DNA of 57,222 bases from Slackia isoflavoniconvertens (GCF_003725955.1 NZ_QIBZ01000016.1:1-57222), one strand, 5' to 3'; shown: positions 15,624 to 25,800, counted from the first letter of the stretch. Translations and numbers: made by a program. Notes: generated from the letters alone by a model not told the origin.

Positions 15624-16808
15624 ATGACGGAAACAGGTAACGAGCCAACCGCTGTCGATGTCGAATTGGTTTCGGTCGAAGACCTTGAAAGCATGGAAGT
15701 CATTGCCAAAGTTGGCGACAAAACCAGCGAGATCAACTTCCTTGCCAAGGCCAACTCAGCCCTCCAGATAATCTCCGATGCCTTGGAGACAATCCCCGAA
15801 AAGGGCCTTTTCAAAGTCGAGGTCCCTGAAGGATTTACGCTTCAAGATCTTGCCCCCGTAAAAGGCGAAGAGGGAGCATTCAGGGGTATCGTGAGGAGTT
15901 CGGAAAAGAAGATCGCAGGACAGGCAAAACTCACGGAAGCAGGCAGAATCAACCCTACGCAAATAGCCGGAGTGGGCCTCGCTGCTGCGGCTATGGTGGT
16001 CGGCCAAGCTTATATGACCGAAATCAGCGACAGCTTGCATGACATCAACGAAAAGCTCGATAGAGTTGCATCTATGATTGCCGATGAGCAGAGGGCGAGG
16101 CTCATGAACGCGTTGGATATTGCCAAAACGTATTCGAAGCTTTATGACGATTATCGCCAGAAACCTGACGCAATGCGCGCTGCGCGCAACGAAATTGAGC
16201 GATGTTACAACGACGTCGGAACAGTCGTCGACTGGACAACCTTGCAATTGAGTCCACTCGACGAAAGGGCCAGGGAGGCAAAGGCGAGTAAAAAGGAACT
16301 CCAGTCGCTCATCGAAGAGCTTCATTCCTATGAAGATCAGTTCAACATGAGCCTCAAGGCGTTGTCCGCGCTCGCAATGACCCGCATGTACTACGATGGG
16401 TCGACTGACGAACGAAGCTCTCTAATTGAACAAAAACGCATAATGGAAAAGGCCCAAGGTTTCCTCAAGAGACGCGCCTCAGTAGCCGGGGTATTGGAGA
16501 TTAGGATTGGCTCAATGAAGGGTGCGCCGGTCGCTCTTCCGAGAGGGGTTGGCAAAAACCCTTTGAGAAACCTGACGTCCATGACACCTCGCGCCGCCGC
16601 CAAGCAAAACCTACTCGATGCAAAAATCGAAATGCAGTCGAACCTACGCGCATCGCAATCGAGAAGCAAAAACGAGGCCCAAACCTGCGCCGACGGAATA
16701 AAGCAGATAGCCGCGGTTTCACGTGCCTCACGAACAATTCTTACCGACGGGAACAATTGCTGGATAGCGAAGAATGCCGATAGGATGCAAGGCAACGAAG
16801 CCCAATAA
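15624..16808 (+). CDS. Unknown protein with hydrophobic helix and coiled coil
   Basis: Not recognised. The 394-residue product has a mixed N-terminal domain (1-105), a small-residue hydrophobic helix at about 114-131 ('IAGVGLAAAAMVVGQAY'), then 'LHDINEKLDRVASMIADEQ', a coiled-coil start, and a long helical C-terminus. The layout, with a hydrophobic hairpin or helix before coiled coils, suggests a membrane-associating or assembly-forming effector. It begins three bases after the degenerate GIY-YIG gene and most likely works with it. No signal peptide is present. The pair borders the IS1595 element and a broken DUF4268-like gene, an accessory context. Confidence 0.5.
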   Translation: MTETGNEPTAVDVELVSVEDLESMEVIAKVGDKTSEINFLAKANSALQIISDALETIPEKGLFKVEVPEGFTLQDLAPVKGEEGAFRGIVRSSEKKIAGQAKLTEAGRINPTQIAGVGLAAAAMVVGQAYMTEISDSLHDINEKLDRVASMIADEQRARLMNALDIAKTYSKLYDDYRQKPDAMRAARNEIERCYNDVGTVVDWTTLQLSPLDERAREAKASKKELQSLIEELHSYEDQFNMSLKALSALAMTRMYYDGSTDERSSLIEQKRIMEKAQGFLKRRASVAGVLEIRIGSMKGAPVALPRGVGKNPLRNLTSMTPRAAAKQNLLDAKIEMQSNLRASQSRSKNEAQTCADGIKQIAAVSRASRTILTDGNNCWIAKNADRMQGNEAQ

Positions 16809-16810
16809 CG

Positions 16811-17050
16811 GCGAAACGGCAAGCAAAAGTCTACCGCGCGCTTTACGAAAACAGAGACCAAATTGAAGCTTTGATTTCCCTCGACTCCGGCCGACTCGTT
16901 TGGGATGAATTAGATGCAGACAAAAAGACGCGCTCTTTCGCCGCGAGGATGGATGTCAACTTCGCAGATAACGACTGGCAAACCATATACGCATGGATGA
17001 TCAAGCAGATGTGGCAGCTGCGCGACATCATGCGGAAATTCGGCGAATAA
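16811..17050 (+). pseudogene. DUF4268-like C-terminal remnant
   Basis: A frame without a usable start codon encodes about 79 residues ending in TAA at 17048-17050: 'VYRALYENRDQIEALISL', 'LVWDELDADKKTRSF', 'DWQTIYAWMIKQMWQLRDIM'. The order of IEA, W-x-E-L, and W...W motifs fits the C-terminus of DUF4268 proteins, which often occur with restriction or defence genes. It begins directly after the preceding stop, so it is either a truncated relic or the end of a frameshifted fusion. Confidence 0.4.
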
Positions 17051-17120
17051 GAGTGCCGAACATGATCGGCGCCTCTTCTATCGGAGACGCCGATTGACCA
17101 AAGCTTTCATTCTGGTTAGC

Positions 17121-17186
17121 ATCAGTTAGCTTTTTTAGCTTGCGTTAGTTTTTTCAGCTTCAGTTAGCTTTTTCAGTATCTGTTAG
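17121..17186. repeat. 19-bp tandem repeat, about 3.5 units
   Basis: The word GTTAG recurs at 17125, 17144, 17163 and 17182, exactly 19 bases apart, inside AGTTAGCTTTTTCAGCTT-like units; a further GTTAG lies at 17115. The T-rich array is in the 339-base gene-free gap 17051-17389. It could be a set of binding sites or a slippage-prone relic. Confidence 0.65.
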
Positions 17187-17287
17187 GTTTATTGGAAATT
17201 CAAGCATCAGCATTCCAGGCACTCTGCCGCTAGACCATCGTTCCAAAACCCCAATTGTCAAATCGATAACAAGCCCTCCATAGTTTG

Positions 17288-17358
17288 TTGCCGAGCATGT
17301 TTTCGAGCCGTATAATGCACTATTGAACAAGGTGTTGAATAATAATCAACCTGTTTAA
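17288..17358 (+). promoter_or_regulatory. Promoter and dyad operator of the tetR gene
   Basis: TTGCCG (17288-17293) and TATAAT (17311-17316) are spaced by 17 bases. Directly downstream, 17323-17358 forms an imperfect dyad, TTGAACAAGGTGTTGA / TCAACCTGTTTAA around ATAATAA. The position over the transcription start fits autorepression by the TetR protein encoded 32 bases later. Confidence 0.65.
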
Positions 17359-17389
17359 TAGACCAGATGATTGAACCCAAGGGGGACAT

Positions 17390-18199
17390 TTGACGGCATC
17401 GAATACCGCCACCAAAGCGCATGAGGCGCACGCGGCACCAGCCGCTCCGGAGTGCGACCAAGTCGCAACCCCGGGCGCAGCCGCGACACCCGCACCCGCT
17501 GCGATGCCCGCCGCCTCCACGGCCGCGTCGCCCACGTCTGCCGCTTTAGCACCAGCTTCCGCACCCGCGCCCGCTGCCGCGCCCGCTACAACCGCCGCAG
17601 CCGAGCGCGACCCACGCATCGCCCGCTCTCGCGCCGCGCTGCGCGAAGCCTTCATCACGCTCGTCGAAGAACGCGGCATCGACGGCTTCTCGGTGGGCGA
17701 CCTGTGCACGAGCGCCGGCCTGAACCGCGGCACGTTCTACAACCACTTCCGCGACAAAGAAAGCCTGCTCGCCTCCTTCGAAGACGAAGTCATCGAAGGT
17801 CTCGGCGGGGTGCTCGCGAAATTCCAGAACATCAAGCTGCGCGAACTCGCCGCATGCAGCCTTACGCACCGCCCGCTTCCCATGCTCGTGGAACTCTACG
17901 ACTACCTGCGCGAAGAGGGCCCCTTCCTGCACGCGATGCTCGGCCCGGGCGGCGACGCCCGTTTCGGCATGCGCCTTCGCGAAGCCGTGTGCGGGCGCTT
18001 CGTGCGATCGCTTCTGCACGAGCGCTATCAGAACGACCCTTCAGCGTTCACGCGCTACTACATCTCGTTTTATTCCGGCGCCTACCTGGGCGTGATCAGC
18101 GAATGGATCGATTCAGGAATGACCGAGACCTCCGAAGAAATGGCACTTATCTCGATGCGCCTGCTGTTTATCAAGCCGGGCGAATCCATCAAAATGTAA
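17390..18199 (+). CDS. TetR-family regulator with Ala/Pro-rich N-terminal tail
   Basis: A 269-residue protein beginning at TTG 17390, chosen because AAGGGGG lies just before it and no ATG fits. Residues 1-70 are a low-complexity Ala/Pro/Thr tail. Residues 74-130 form a TetR helix-turn-helix ('SVGDLCTSAGLNRGTFYNHFRDKESLLASF'-like region), followed by a C-terminal domain of the TetR_C_7 kind with 'YYISFYSGAYLGVISEWIDSGM'. The gene is 12 bases upstream of the giant dehydratase activase and probably regulates that operon and itself through the dyad in its promoter. The long disordered tail is unusual for the family and could have arisen by extension of the frame; an internal start cannot be excluded. 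Confidence 0.85.
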   Translation: MTASNTATKAHEAHAAPAAPECDQVATPGAAATPAPAAMPAASTAASPTSAALAPASAPAPAAAPATTAAAERDPRIARSRAALREAFITLVEERGIDGFSVGDLCTSAGLNRGTFYNHFRDKESLLASFEDEVIEGLGGVLAKFQNIKLRELAACSLTHRPLPMLVELYDYLREEGPFLHAMLGPGGDARFGMRLREAVCGRFVRSLLHERYQNDPSAFTRYYISFYSGAYLGVISEWIDSGMTETSEEMALISMRLLFIKPGESIKM

Positions 18200-18211
18200 A
18201 AGGGGACCAAC

Positions 18212-21200
18212 ATGGCTGAAATCAACGACAAGCAGGCAATCGCCGCCGAAGCGCAGACCGCCGCAGGCGCCGCGAGCCAGGCGCCGCTCCACATTGGCAT
18301 CGACGTAGGCTCCACCACCGTAAAAGTGGCCGTGCTCGACGACAACAACGAGATTCTGTACTCGTGCTATCGCCGCCACCACGCCGACATTCGCGCGACC
18401 ATCGTGGAAGTGGTGGGCGAGGCGGCCGAGCAATACCCGGCAACGCCCATGACCATCGCCATCACCGGCTCGGGCGGCCTTCTGCTCGCGCAGTGGCTCG
18501 GCATCGACTTCGTTCAAGAGGTCATCGCGAGCAAAACCGCCGTTGAGACCTTCATTCCGCAAACCGACGTCGTCATCGAGCTCGGCGGCGAAGACGCGAA
18601 GATCATCTACTTCGACAACGGCATCGAACAGCGCATGAACGGCACCTGCGCCGGCGGCACGGGCGCGTTCATCGACCAAATGGCGGCCCTGCTCGACACC
18701 GACGCTGGCGGCCTGAACGAGCTCGCAAAAAGCCACACCACCATTTACCCCATCGCGAGCCGCTGCGGCGTGTTCGCCAAAACCGACGTGCAGCCGCTTT
18801 TGAACGAAGGCGCCCGCAAAGAAGACATCGCGGCCTCCATTTTCCAGGCCGTCGTAACGCAGACCATTTCGGGCCTCGCGTGCGGCCGTCCCATTCGCGG
18901 CAACGTCGCCTTGCTTGGCGGCCCTTTGCAGTACCTCTCTGAACTGGACAAACGCTTCTGCGAAACGCTGAATCTCGACGACGAGCACGCCATTCGCCCG
19001 AAGAATGCCCACCTGTTCGTCGCGAGCGGCGCCGCTTTGTGCGGCAAGAAAACCGCCACGCCCGAGCTGCTTGCCGACGTGCTCGAACGCCTGCGCGGCC
19101 TGGGCGACATTCAGGGCAGCGAAGTCGTGCGCCTGCCTCCGCTGTTCGCCAACGAAGCCGAATTCGACGAATTCGAAGCGCGTCACGCGACCGAAAAGGT
19201 GAAGCGCGCCGACCTTTCCTCCTACGAAGGCGTGGCCTACCTGGGCATCGACGCCGGCTCCACCACGTTCAAATCGGCCCTCATCGGCGAAGACGGCAGC
19301 CTTTTGTGGACCTTCTACGCCAACAACAAGGGCGACGTTTTGGGCACCGCCAAGCGCGCGATCGCCGAAATGTACGCCGCGCTGCCCACCGCAGCCGACG
19401 GCCAGCCGAAAGTCACCATTGGGCATGCAACCGTGACCGGCTACGGCGAGGGCCTGCTGCTCGAGGCGCTGCGCGTCGACTCCGGCGAAATCGAGACCGT
19501 CGCGCACCTTCGCGGCGCGCAGGAAATGTTGCCGGGCGTCGAGTTCATTCTCGACATCGGCGGCCAAGACATGAAGTGCCTGCGCGTGAAAGACGGCGTT
19601 ATCGACCACATCATGCTCAACGAGGCATGCTCTTCGGGCTGCGGCAGCTTCATCGAGAGCTTCGCTGCGGGCCTGAACCTCGACGTGACCGAGTTCGCGA
19701 AAACCGCGAACGCCGCCGAAAATCCTGTCGATCTGGGCAGCCGCTGCACCGTATTCATGAACTCCCGTGTGAAACAGGCTCAAAAAGAAGGTGCCACCGT
19801 GGGCGATATCGCCGCGGGCTTGGCCATTTCCGTTATCAAGAACGCCCTGTTCAAGGTCATTAAAATTCGCGACCCCAAAGAAGTCGGCACGAAAGTTATC
19901 GTACAGGGCGGCACGTTCCTCAACGACGCCGTGCTGCGCGCCTTCGAACAGCTCGCCGGCGTGCATGCCGTGCGCCCCGACATCGCGGGCAACATGGGCG
20001 CCTATGGCGCGGCCCTGCTGGCGCGCGACCGCTACCAGGCCGCCGTGCGCGCAGCCGAGCGCGCGGGCAAAACCGCCGACGTGCACACTGTCATGCTCGG
20101 CGCCGCCGCGCTTGAGGCCTTGGCCCCCACGCACAAAACCGTGCGCTGCAAGGCCTGCGCGAACCACTGCCTGCTTACCGTGAACGACTTCGGCAAAGAT
20201 GAAGCCACCGGCAAGCACCGCCGCTTCATCACGGGCAACCGCTGCGAGAAGGGCGCAGGTGTGCTCAATGAGAAGAGCGACGTGCCCAACCTGTTCGAAT
20301 ACAAGAGCCATCGCCTGTTCGACTACGAGCCGCTCGCGCCCGACGCCGCCCCGCGCGGCACTGTGGGCATTCCGCGCGCGCTTTCGATGTATGAAAATTA
20401 TCCGTTCTGGTTCACCTTCTTCACGAAGCTGGGCTGGCGCGTGGTACTTTCCGACCCCTCCACGAAGAAAACCTACGAGGCGGGCATCGAAAGCATGCCG
20501 TCGGAAAGCGTGTGCTACCCGGCGAAGCTCTCGCACGGCCACATCATGAACCTGCTCGAGAAGCACCCTGACTTCATTTGGTTCCCCTGCAGCAAGTGGG
20601 AGCGCCAGGAAGACGCAACTGCGGGCAACCACTTCAACTGCCCCATCGTGGCAAGCTACGCCGAGGCGCTGCGCCTGAATATCGACGAGCTTCGCGAAAG
20701 CGACGTGCAGTTCTTGAATCCGTGGCTGCCGTACGACAAGAAAGACCACCTGAAGAAACGCCTGATGGTGGAGCTTGTGCAGGCGCACCCCGAGCTCATG
20801 GGCGAAGGCGTTGCCGCGCCGACGCAGGCCGAAATCGACGCAGCGGTTGACGCCGCGTGGGCCGAGGACGAAGCCTTCAAGCGCGACATTCGCGAGAAGG
20901 GCGCGGAAACCCTGCTGTGGATGGAAAAGACCGGCACGCACGGCATTGTGCTGGCCGGCCGCCCGTACCACAACGACCCCGAAATCAATCACGCGATTCC
21001 CGAGCTGCTCACGAGCTTCGGCCTGGCCGTGCTTACGGAAGACTCCATCGCGCACTTGGGCACGCTCGAGCGTCCCATTCGCCTGGTGGACCAATGGATG
21101 TATCACACGCGCCTCTACGCCGCCGCGAAGGTTGCCGCCGAGCGCCGCGACCTCGATCTTATTCAGCTAAACAGCTTCGGCTGCGGCCTGGACGCGCTCA

Positions 21201-22939
21201 CCACCGACCAGGTGCAAGAGATTCTGGAAAGCGCCGGCAAAATTTACACCGTGCTCAAAATCGACGAAGTCTCCAACCTGGGCGCCGCCCGTATTCGCGT
21301 GCGCAGCCTGCTCGCAGCGTTGAAAGACCAGGCCGATGAAGAGGCCGACGCCAAAGCCGCCGCGCAGGAATGCCCCGCGTGCAGCCTCGACGTGAAAGAA
21401 CTTCTGGCCGAGGCCGAAACGCGCGTCGCAGCCGCCGAAGCCGCAGGCTCCAGCAAGCAGGCGGCTGGCTCCGTCGACGCCGCTGCCATTGAGGCCGTAG
21501 CCCAGGCCATCGAGCCCCCGGCGACCTTCACGGAAAAAGCCGCGCCCGAAGCTCGCGAGCGCTTCAAGCAGCGCGAGGCCACCTCGACCGAGTTCGAACG
21601 CGTGCAGTTCACCGAGGAGATGAAGGAAGCGGGCTACACAATCTTGGCCCCGCAGATGGCCCCGTACCACTTCGAGCTGCTCGTGCCCATTTTCAAGCGT
21701 TTCGGCTACAACGTCGATTTGCTGCCGAGCGTCGACCACGGCGCTGTGGACGCGGGCCTGAAGTACGTGAACAACGACATTTGCTACCCTTCTATCCTGG
21801 TCACGGGCCAAATTATGGAAGCCGTTACCTCGGGGCGCTACGACACCGACAAGCTGGCCGTGCTCATTACGCAGACCGGCGGTGGCTGCCGCGCCACCAA
21901 CTACATCTCGCTCATCCGCAAAGCACTCAAAGCCGCCGGCCTTGGCCATATTCCGGTTATCGCGCTTTCGTTCAAAGACCTGGGCGAGGTGAACCCCGGA
22001 TTCAAGATCACGCCGAAGATGCTGCTGCAGGCTGTGTACGCGTTGTGCTACGGCGACCTGCTCATGATGACGCTCTACCGCACGCGCCCCTACGAGATTG
22101 AGCCAGGCGCGGCCAACCATCTGTTCGACCACTGGATGGCCGAATGCAAGGCGCAGCTGGCGCGCGGCGTGAAGCGTTCGGAATTCAAGCGCACCGTGAA
22201 GCAGATCGTGGAAGACTTCGACACGCTGCCGCTGCAGGGCGAGGGCACCAAGCCACGCGTCGGCGTCGTGGGCGAGATTCTGGTGAAGTTCCACCCCACG
22301 GCGAACAACCAGATTGTCGACGTAATCGAGCGCGAGGGATGCGAGGCCGTTGTGCCTGGCCTCATCGAGTTTTTCCTGTTCGGCATCGCGGGCGGCATTT
22401 TCCAGAAAGACCCGCTGGGCCGTTCCGCCAAGGGCGCGCTTGGTGGCAAAATCGGGCTGTCGGCCATCGCGAAGTTCCGCAAACCGGTCAACGACGCGCT
22501 CGCCGCATCGACGCGCTTCAACCCGCCGGCGAACATCTATGAGCTGGCCGAATACGCGAGCGAGATTTTGAGCCTGTGCAACTCGATGGGCGAGGGCTGG
22601 CTGCTCACCGCCGAAATGGTGGAGCTCATCGTGTCGGGCGCGCCAAACGTAGTGTGCACGCAGCCGTTCGCATGCCTGCCGAACCACGTGGTGGGCAAGG
22701 CTGTGATCAAAGAGCTGCGCCGCCGCTACCCCGAGAGCAACATCGTGGCCGTCGACTACGACCCGGGCGCGTCTGAGGTCAACCAGCTCAACCGCATCAA
22801 GCTCATGATTTCGGTGGCGAAGGCGAACCTCGAGGAAAAGGAAGAGGCCGCCCGCGCCGAGCGCAACGCGAACCTCGCCAAACCCGCCGACGAAGAAGCA
22901 GTCGGCGAGCTCGAGGTCGAGGAAGAAAAGCTGGGCTAG
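18212..22939 (+). CDS. Giant fused 2-hydroxyacyl-CoA dehydratase activase-related protein
   Basis: A 1575-residue protein preceded by AAAGGGG. Two BadF/HgdC-type ASKHA ATPase domains come first. Domain one starts '[18 protein letters not shown]' at about residue 27 with iron-sulphur motifs '[13 protein letters not shown]' and '[10 protein letters not shown]'. Domain two starts at about 347 with '[14 protein letters not shown]' and '[10 protein letters not shown]'. Then come a DUF2229 segment ('[16 protein letters not shown]') and a C-terminal HgdB-like half with '[13 protein letters not shown]' and '[12 protein letters not shown]'. Small stand-alone activators reduce 2-hydroxyacyl-CoA dehydratases with ATP; for this fused giant family the substrate is not established. 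Both ATPase domains keep their cluster cysteines, so both may be active. It is cotranscribed with the TetR gene. Confidence 0.9.
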   Translation: MAEINDKQAIAAEAQTAAGAASQAPLHIGIDVGSTTVKVAVLDDNNEILYSCYRRHHADIRATIVEVVGEAAEQYPATPMTIAITGSGGLLLAQWLGIDFVQEVIASKTAVETFIPQTDVVIELGGEDAKIIYFDNGIEQRMNGTCAGGTGAFIDQMAALLDTDAGGLNELAKSHTTIYPIASRCGVFAKTDVQPLLNEGARKEDIAASIFQAVVTQTISGLACGRPIRGNVALLGGPLQYLSELDKRFCETLNLDDEHAIRPKNAHLFVASGAALCGKKTATPELLADVLERLRGLGDIQGSEVVRLPPLFANEAEFDEFEARHATEKVKRADLSSYEGVAYLGIDAGSTTFKSALIGEDGSLLWTFYANNKGDVLGTAKRAIAEMYAALPTAADGQPKVTIGHATVTGYGEGLLLEALRVDSGEIETVAHLRGAQEMLPGVEFILDIGGQDMKCLRVKDGVIDHIMLNEACSSGCGSFIESFAAGLNLDVTEFAKTANAAENPVDLGSRCTVFMNSRVKQAQKEGATVGDIAAGLAISVIKNALFKVIKIRDPKEVGTKVIVQGGTFLNDAVLRAFEQLAGVHAVRPDIAGNMGAYGAALLARDRYQAAVRAAERAGKTADVHTVMLGAAALEALAPTHKTVRCKACANHCLLTVNDFGKDEATGKHRRFITGNRCEKGAGVLNEKSDVPNLFEYKSHRLFDYEPLAPDAAPRGTVGIPRALSMYENYPFWFTFFTKLGWRVVLSDPSTKKTYEAGIESMPSESVCYPAKLSHGHIMNLLEKHPDFIWFPCSKWERQEDATAGNHFNCPIVASYAEALRLNIDELRESDVQFLNPWLPYDKKDHLKKRLMVELVQAHPELMGEGVAAPTQAEIDAAVDAAWAEDEAFKRDIREKGAETLLWMEKTGTHGIVLAGRPYHNDPEINHAIPELLTSFGLAVLTEDSIAHLGTLERPIRLVDQWMYHTRLYAAAKVAAERRDLDLIQLNSFGCGLDALTTDQVQEILESAGKIYTVLKIDEVSNLGAARIRVRSLLAALKDQADEEADAKAAAQECPACSLDVKELLAEAETRVAAAEAAGSSKQAAGSVDAAAIEAVAQAIEPPATFTEKAAPEARERFKQREATSTEFERVQFTEEMKEAGYTILAPQMAPYHFELLVPIFKRFGYNVDLLPSVDHGAVDAGLKYVNNDICYPSILVTGQIMEAVTSGRYDTDKLAVLITQTGGGCRATNYISLIRKALKAAGLGHIPVIALSFKDLGEVNPGFKITPKMLLQAVYALCYGDLLMMTLYRTRPYEIEPGAANHLFDHWMAECKAQLARGVKRSEFKRTVKQIVEDFDTLPLQGEGTKPRVGVVGEILVKFHPTANNQIVDVIEREGCEAVVPGLIEFFLFGIAGGIFQKDPLGRSAKGALGGKIGLSAIAKFRKPVNDALAASTRFNPPANIYELAEYASEILSLCNSMGEGWLLTAEMVELIVSGAPNVVCTQPFACLPNHVVGKAVIKELRRRYPESNIVAVDYDPGASEVNQLNRIKLMISVAKANLEEKEEAARAERNANLAKPADEEAVGELEVEEEKLG

Positions 22940-22960
22940 GGGAGCGCAGGCAATTTCATA

Positions 22961-22999
22961 CCCGACCTGCTAAATGCTTGTAGCGTTTAGCAGGTCGGG
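22961..22999. terminator. 17-bp-stem hairpin after the activase gene
   Basis: CCCGACCTGCTAAATGC and its inverted copy with one G-T mismatch surround a five-base loop, 21 bases after the stop codon. There is no U-run on either side, so it may act as a terminator, RNA stabiliser or protein site. A sister hairpin with the same central word lies at 23114-23146. Confidence 0.55.
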
Positions 23000-23113
23000 T
23001 GGCGCCGTTTCCCTCAATAGTCGCAACCAGCACGAATGGGCGATTGGAGTTCTGTTTCGGCCACCCATTCTTTTTGCCGGCTCCAACTCCGCCCCAAGAC
23101 CCACGCAATCGTA

Positions 23114-23146
23114 AACCTGTTAAATGCTCGGAGCATTTAACAGGTT
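23114..23146. terminator. Perfect 16-bp inverted repeat after the response-regulator gene
   Basis: AACCTGTTAAATGCTC and its exact reverse complement are separated by one base, 25 bases beyond the response-regulator stop on the minus strand. The inner word CCTGYTAAATGC is shared with the hairpin at 22961-22999. It is probably the minus-strand operon terminator, without a U-run. Next to it, GCTAGC words recur between 23155 and 23177. Confidence 0.55.
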
Positions 23147-23171
23147 GCTAGTTTGCTAGCTAAGTATGTTG

Positions 23172-23870
23172 CTAGCAAGCGCCTTCGACCAGGCGATATC
23201 CGATTCCCCATACCGTTTCGATTATGCGAGGGTCACTCGGGTCGTCTTCAATTTTGTTGCGAAGTTTCTTTATGAACACCGTAATGCTTTGCGTTTCACC
23301 GACGAATTCGGCACCCCAAGCGTCTTCGATGAGCTGCTCTTTCGAAAGCACAGTATCGGGCATGCGGGCAAGCGCAAGCAAGATTTTAAATTCCTTCGGC
23401 GTGAGCTTAATCGAGATTCCCTCTTTTGTGACCTGGTGTTTTGCGGTATCTATAACAAATCGGCCAAGCATAAGCGTTTTCGGCTCCGGCTTAGCAGGTG
23501 CAACATCCATATGAGCGCGGCGCAGGTGCGCCTCGATATGCATGAGCAGCTCACGAGGGTCGAAGGGCTTGGTCATATAGTCGTCCCCACCAGCGGCGAA
23601 CCCAATGCCCTTGTCAACGATATCGCCTTTTGCGGAAAGAAAAATCACCGGAACCGTTACGCCCCGGGTGCGCAATTCGCGACACGTAGCGAACCCATCC
23701 ATCCGCGGCATCATGACGTCGAGAATCACGAGGTCGAACGATGCGTTCTCGAATGCCTCAAGAGCATCGGTGCCGTCTTCGACACAGACGCATTCATGAC
23801 CCTCATCTTCAAGCAATCCGCTTATAAGCTTTTGGATGCTCACCTCATCATCAGCAAGCAGAATCTTCAT
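23172..23870 (-). CDS. OmpR-type response regulator
   Basis: A 232-residue regulator starting at ATG 23870. The receiver domain (1-120) has the acidic pair 'ADDE', the phosphorylatable Asp51 in 'LVILDVMMP', and the conserved Lys in 'TKPFDP'. A winged-helix DNA-binding domain (about 135-230) ends with 'QSITVFIKKLRNKIEDDP...IIETVWGIGYRLV', the OmpR/PhoB type. It overlaps the end of the histidine kinase gene by 20 bases, so the pair is translated together. It probably acts on the divergent oxidoreductase operon; candidate half-sites are at 25917-25940. Confidence 0.95.
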   Translation of the reverse strand: MKILLADDEVSIQKLISGLLEDEGHECVCVEDGTDALEAFENASFDLVILDVMMPRMDGFATCRELRTRGVTVPVIFLSAKGDIVDKGIGFAAGGDDYMTKPFDPRELLMHIEAHLRRAHMDVAPAKPEPKTLMLGRFVIDTAKHQVTKEGISIKLTPKEFKILLALARMPDTVLSKEQLIEDAWGAEFVGETQSITVFIKKLRNKIEDDPSDPRIIETVWGIGYRLVEGAC

Positions 23871-25800
23871 CGAAATCTTCCTCCTCATCCGGCAAGGGAA
23901 CATAGGGGATGCGCACACAGAACGTGCTGCCGACCTTTCGTTGCGATTCGACGGACGCCACGCCGCCATGCAACTCCGTAAGCTCCTTCACAACGGCAAG
24001 GCCCAAACCAGTGCCACGATAACGACGGTTAGGCGATTGACCAGCTTGTTTATACAACTCGAAAATATCGGAAATATCGCTTTCGTCAATACCCATTCCA
24101 TCGTCTGCGACCGTGACGCAAATAGTGCCATGCGGAGCAGAAGAACAGGGAAGGGGAACTTCCCAATCGTGACGCGCAGAGTCCAATCCCACCTTGGAAT
24201 CAAAACGCACGGTGACGTTGCTGCCATCGCCATACGCAAGCTCGACTTCGTCCCCTGCGAACGCCCCATCATCGTACGCGCGAGGGTCGAGCGGCGCCAT
24301 GAACGTCGCGCGAACATCCACGCGACCACCGCGATGGGTGTACTTAATGGCGTTATCGGCGAGGTTTTCGATCACACGGCGCAGCTTTTCCCAGTCGGCC
24401 ATAGATATCGGCACGTTCGCATCGGCCTTCGCGGAAAGCGCAATATCCTTATTGGCAGCAATTGGATCGAGCGTCTTTTTAATGAATCCAAGCAGGTCGA
24501 CGAAGTCGACCGGTTCGACAAGCAGCTCGTTACGGTTAGCTTCGGCCTTCGAGATAGTGAGAATGTTATTTACCAAATTAAGAAGCAGCGTTCCATTTGC
24601 CTCGATATCGGCAATGGATTCGTGCGTTTTTTCATCGAGGTTCGGATTCTCGAGCAGCAAACGCGCGAAGGCGAGAATCGAAGTGAGCGGCGTGCGCAGT
24701 TCATGACTCACGATGGCGAAAAACTCGCTTTTATAGGCCGATTCCTCATGCAGTTTATCAAGTGCCTTTTTCAGTTCATGCTGCTGGTACATGAGCATAT
24801 CGTTGAGCACACGCGTTTCTTCGGTTTGTTTCTTCACTTCGCTATTCAAGTCGGTGCACAAACGCTCAAGGTGGCGCGCCATGGAATCGAAATCGCGCGT
24901 GAACTCGGAAAGCTCGTCTTCGCCTCCGACGCGCGGCGTCGTGTCAAGCTTATAGTCGAAATTTCCCGTCTCAATATCATGCGCCGCCCGCGAGAGGCTC
25001 TCGATGGGGCGCAGCAGCAAACGATTCGCCGCAAGGAAAATGCCGAGACCTGCAACTGCAACCATAATGAGTACCATGAGAGCCTGCTGCGTTACAGATG
25101 TCGCAATACCTTCTTCGTAGATGCTCATAGGCTCGGTAATGGACATGGCGCCGCCGATGTCGCCTACCTTCATGCCCTCTTTCGGGTAGCCATACTGATC
25201 GATTTCTCCAGCCGGATCGCCGTGGCACTCGAGGCACGACTCGGTCACATACAGCGGTTCGGTATAGCGGAACACGCGCTGACCCGTTTCTTCGTCGGTT
25301 CGAACGCCGCTATATGAAGCAAGGCCAGGATTGGAACGAAACGCATCAAAGGCCTCCTGCTCAAAAGCGTCGGGCGCATTCGCTTTCTGTCTGGGGGTTT
25401 CCCCTGTGAAGCGAATAATGTAGTCGGTGTCGCTCGTGAATAATGTGCTCACCGATTTCGCGGCGACCACGCATACGAGCGTTTTCGTGCGGAAATTGCC
25501 ATTCTCGTCTCGATTGATGACATCTTGGTTCATATCGATGAAATCCCACATGGCGCGCATCTCGGAAGCAAGTACCTCAGCTTTTTCCCGAGCTTCGTTT
25601 TCGGCCTGCGTGCGTTGGAGACTGTAATTCCACAACGCATCGGCGCCCATGAGCACAGCAATCAGAACGATTACGATTATCGCCATTTTACTGCGCAAGC
25701 CGCGATGGCGAGATGGGGGCTTTGCCTTTTTGGGTGCAAGCTCCCAAAACTTCGCCCTGGCTTGCTTTCCGCTCGTTCGCTCGTTCAGTCTGTCGGACAT
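23851..25800 (-). CDS. Haem-c-type (DUF3365/Tll0287-like) sensor histidine kinase
   Basis: A 649-residue kinase from ATG 25800, preceded by AAGGGGGAT. It has a membrane helix at about 39-57, then an extracytoplasmic DUF3365/Tll0287-like domain with 'CLECH' at 189-193, the covalent haem c motif CxxCH. A second helix at about 240-258 is followed by HAMP, a long coiled coil, the H-box 'SHELRTPL' with His366, and a HATPase_c domain with 'LADNAIKYTH', 'DDGMGI' and 'GTGLGLAVVKEL'. The haem domain suggests sensing of redox state or a small ligand outside the membrane. It is divergent from the molybdopterin oxidoreductase operon, so it probably matches that enzyme's expression to electron-acceptor supply. 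Confidence 0.92.
   Translation of the reverse strand: MSDRLNERTSGKQARAKFWELAPKKAKPPSRHRGLRSKMAIIVIVLIAVLMGADALWNYSLQRTQAENEAREKAEVLASEMRAMWDFIDMNQDVINRDENGNFRTKTLVCVVAAKSVSTLFTSDTDYIIRFTGETPRQKANAPDAFEQEAFDAFRSNPGLASYSGVRTDEETGQRVFRYTEPLYVTESCLECHGDPAGEIDQYGYPKEGMKVGDIGGAMSITEPMSIYEEGIATSVTQQALMVLIMVAVAGLGIFLAANRLLLRPIESLSRAAHDIETGNFDYKLDTTPRVGGEDELSEFTRDFDSMARHLERLCTDLNSEVKKQTEETRVLNDMLMYQQHELKKALDKLHEESAYKSEFFAIVSHELRTPLTSILAFARLLLENPNLDEKTHESIADIEANGTLLLNLVNNILTISKAEANRNELLVEPVDFVDLLGFIKKTLDPIAANKDIALSAKADANVPISMADWEKLRRVIENLADNAIKYTHRGGRVDVRATFMAPLDPRAYDDGAFAGDEVELAYGDGSNVTVRFDSKVGLDSARHDWEVPLPCSSAPHGTICVTVADDGMGIDESDISDIFELYKQAGQSPNRRYRGTGLGLAVVKELTELHGGVASVESQRKVGSTFCVRIPYVPLPDEEEDFDEDSAC

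Noticed and set aside
17213..17250. tRNA gene or tRNA fragment on the minus strand
   Set aside because: GGTCTAGCGGCAGAG resembles a D-arm, but the D-stem does not pair properly and no anticodon arm or T-arm follows.
18113..21106. 997-codon minus-strand open frame
   Set aside because: It is antisense to the giant activase. Its sequence is Arg/His/Val/Ala-rich, typical of the complementary frame of GC-rich genes, while the plus frame has clear conserved motifs.
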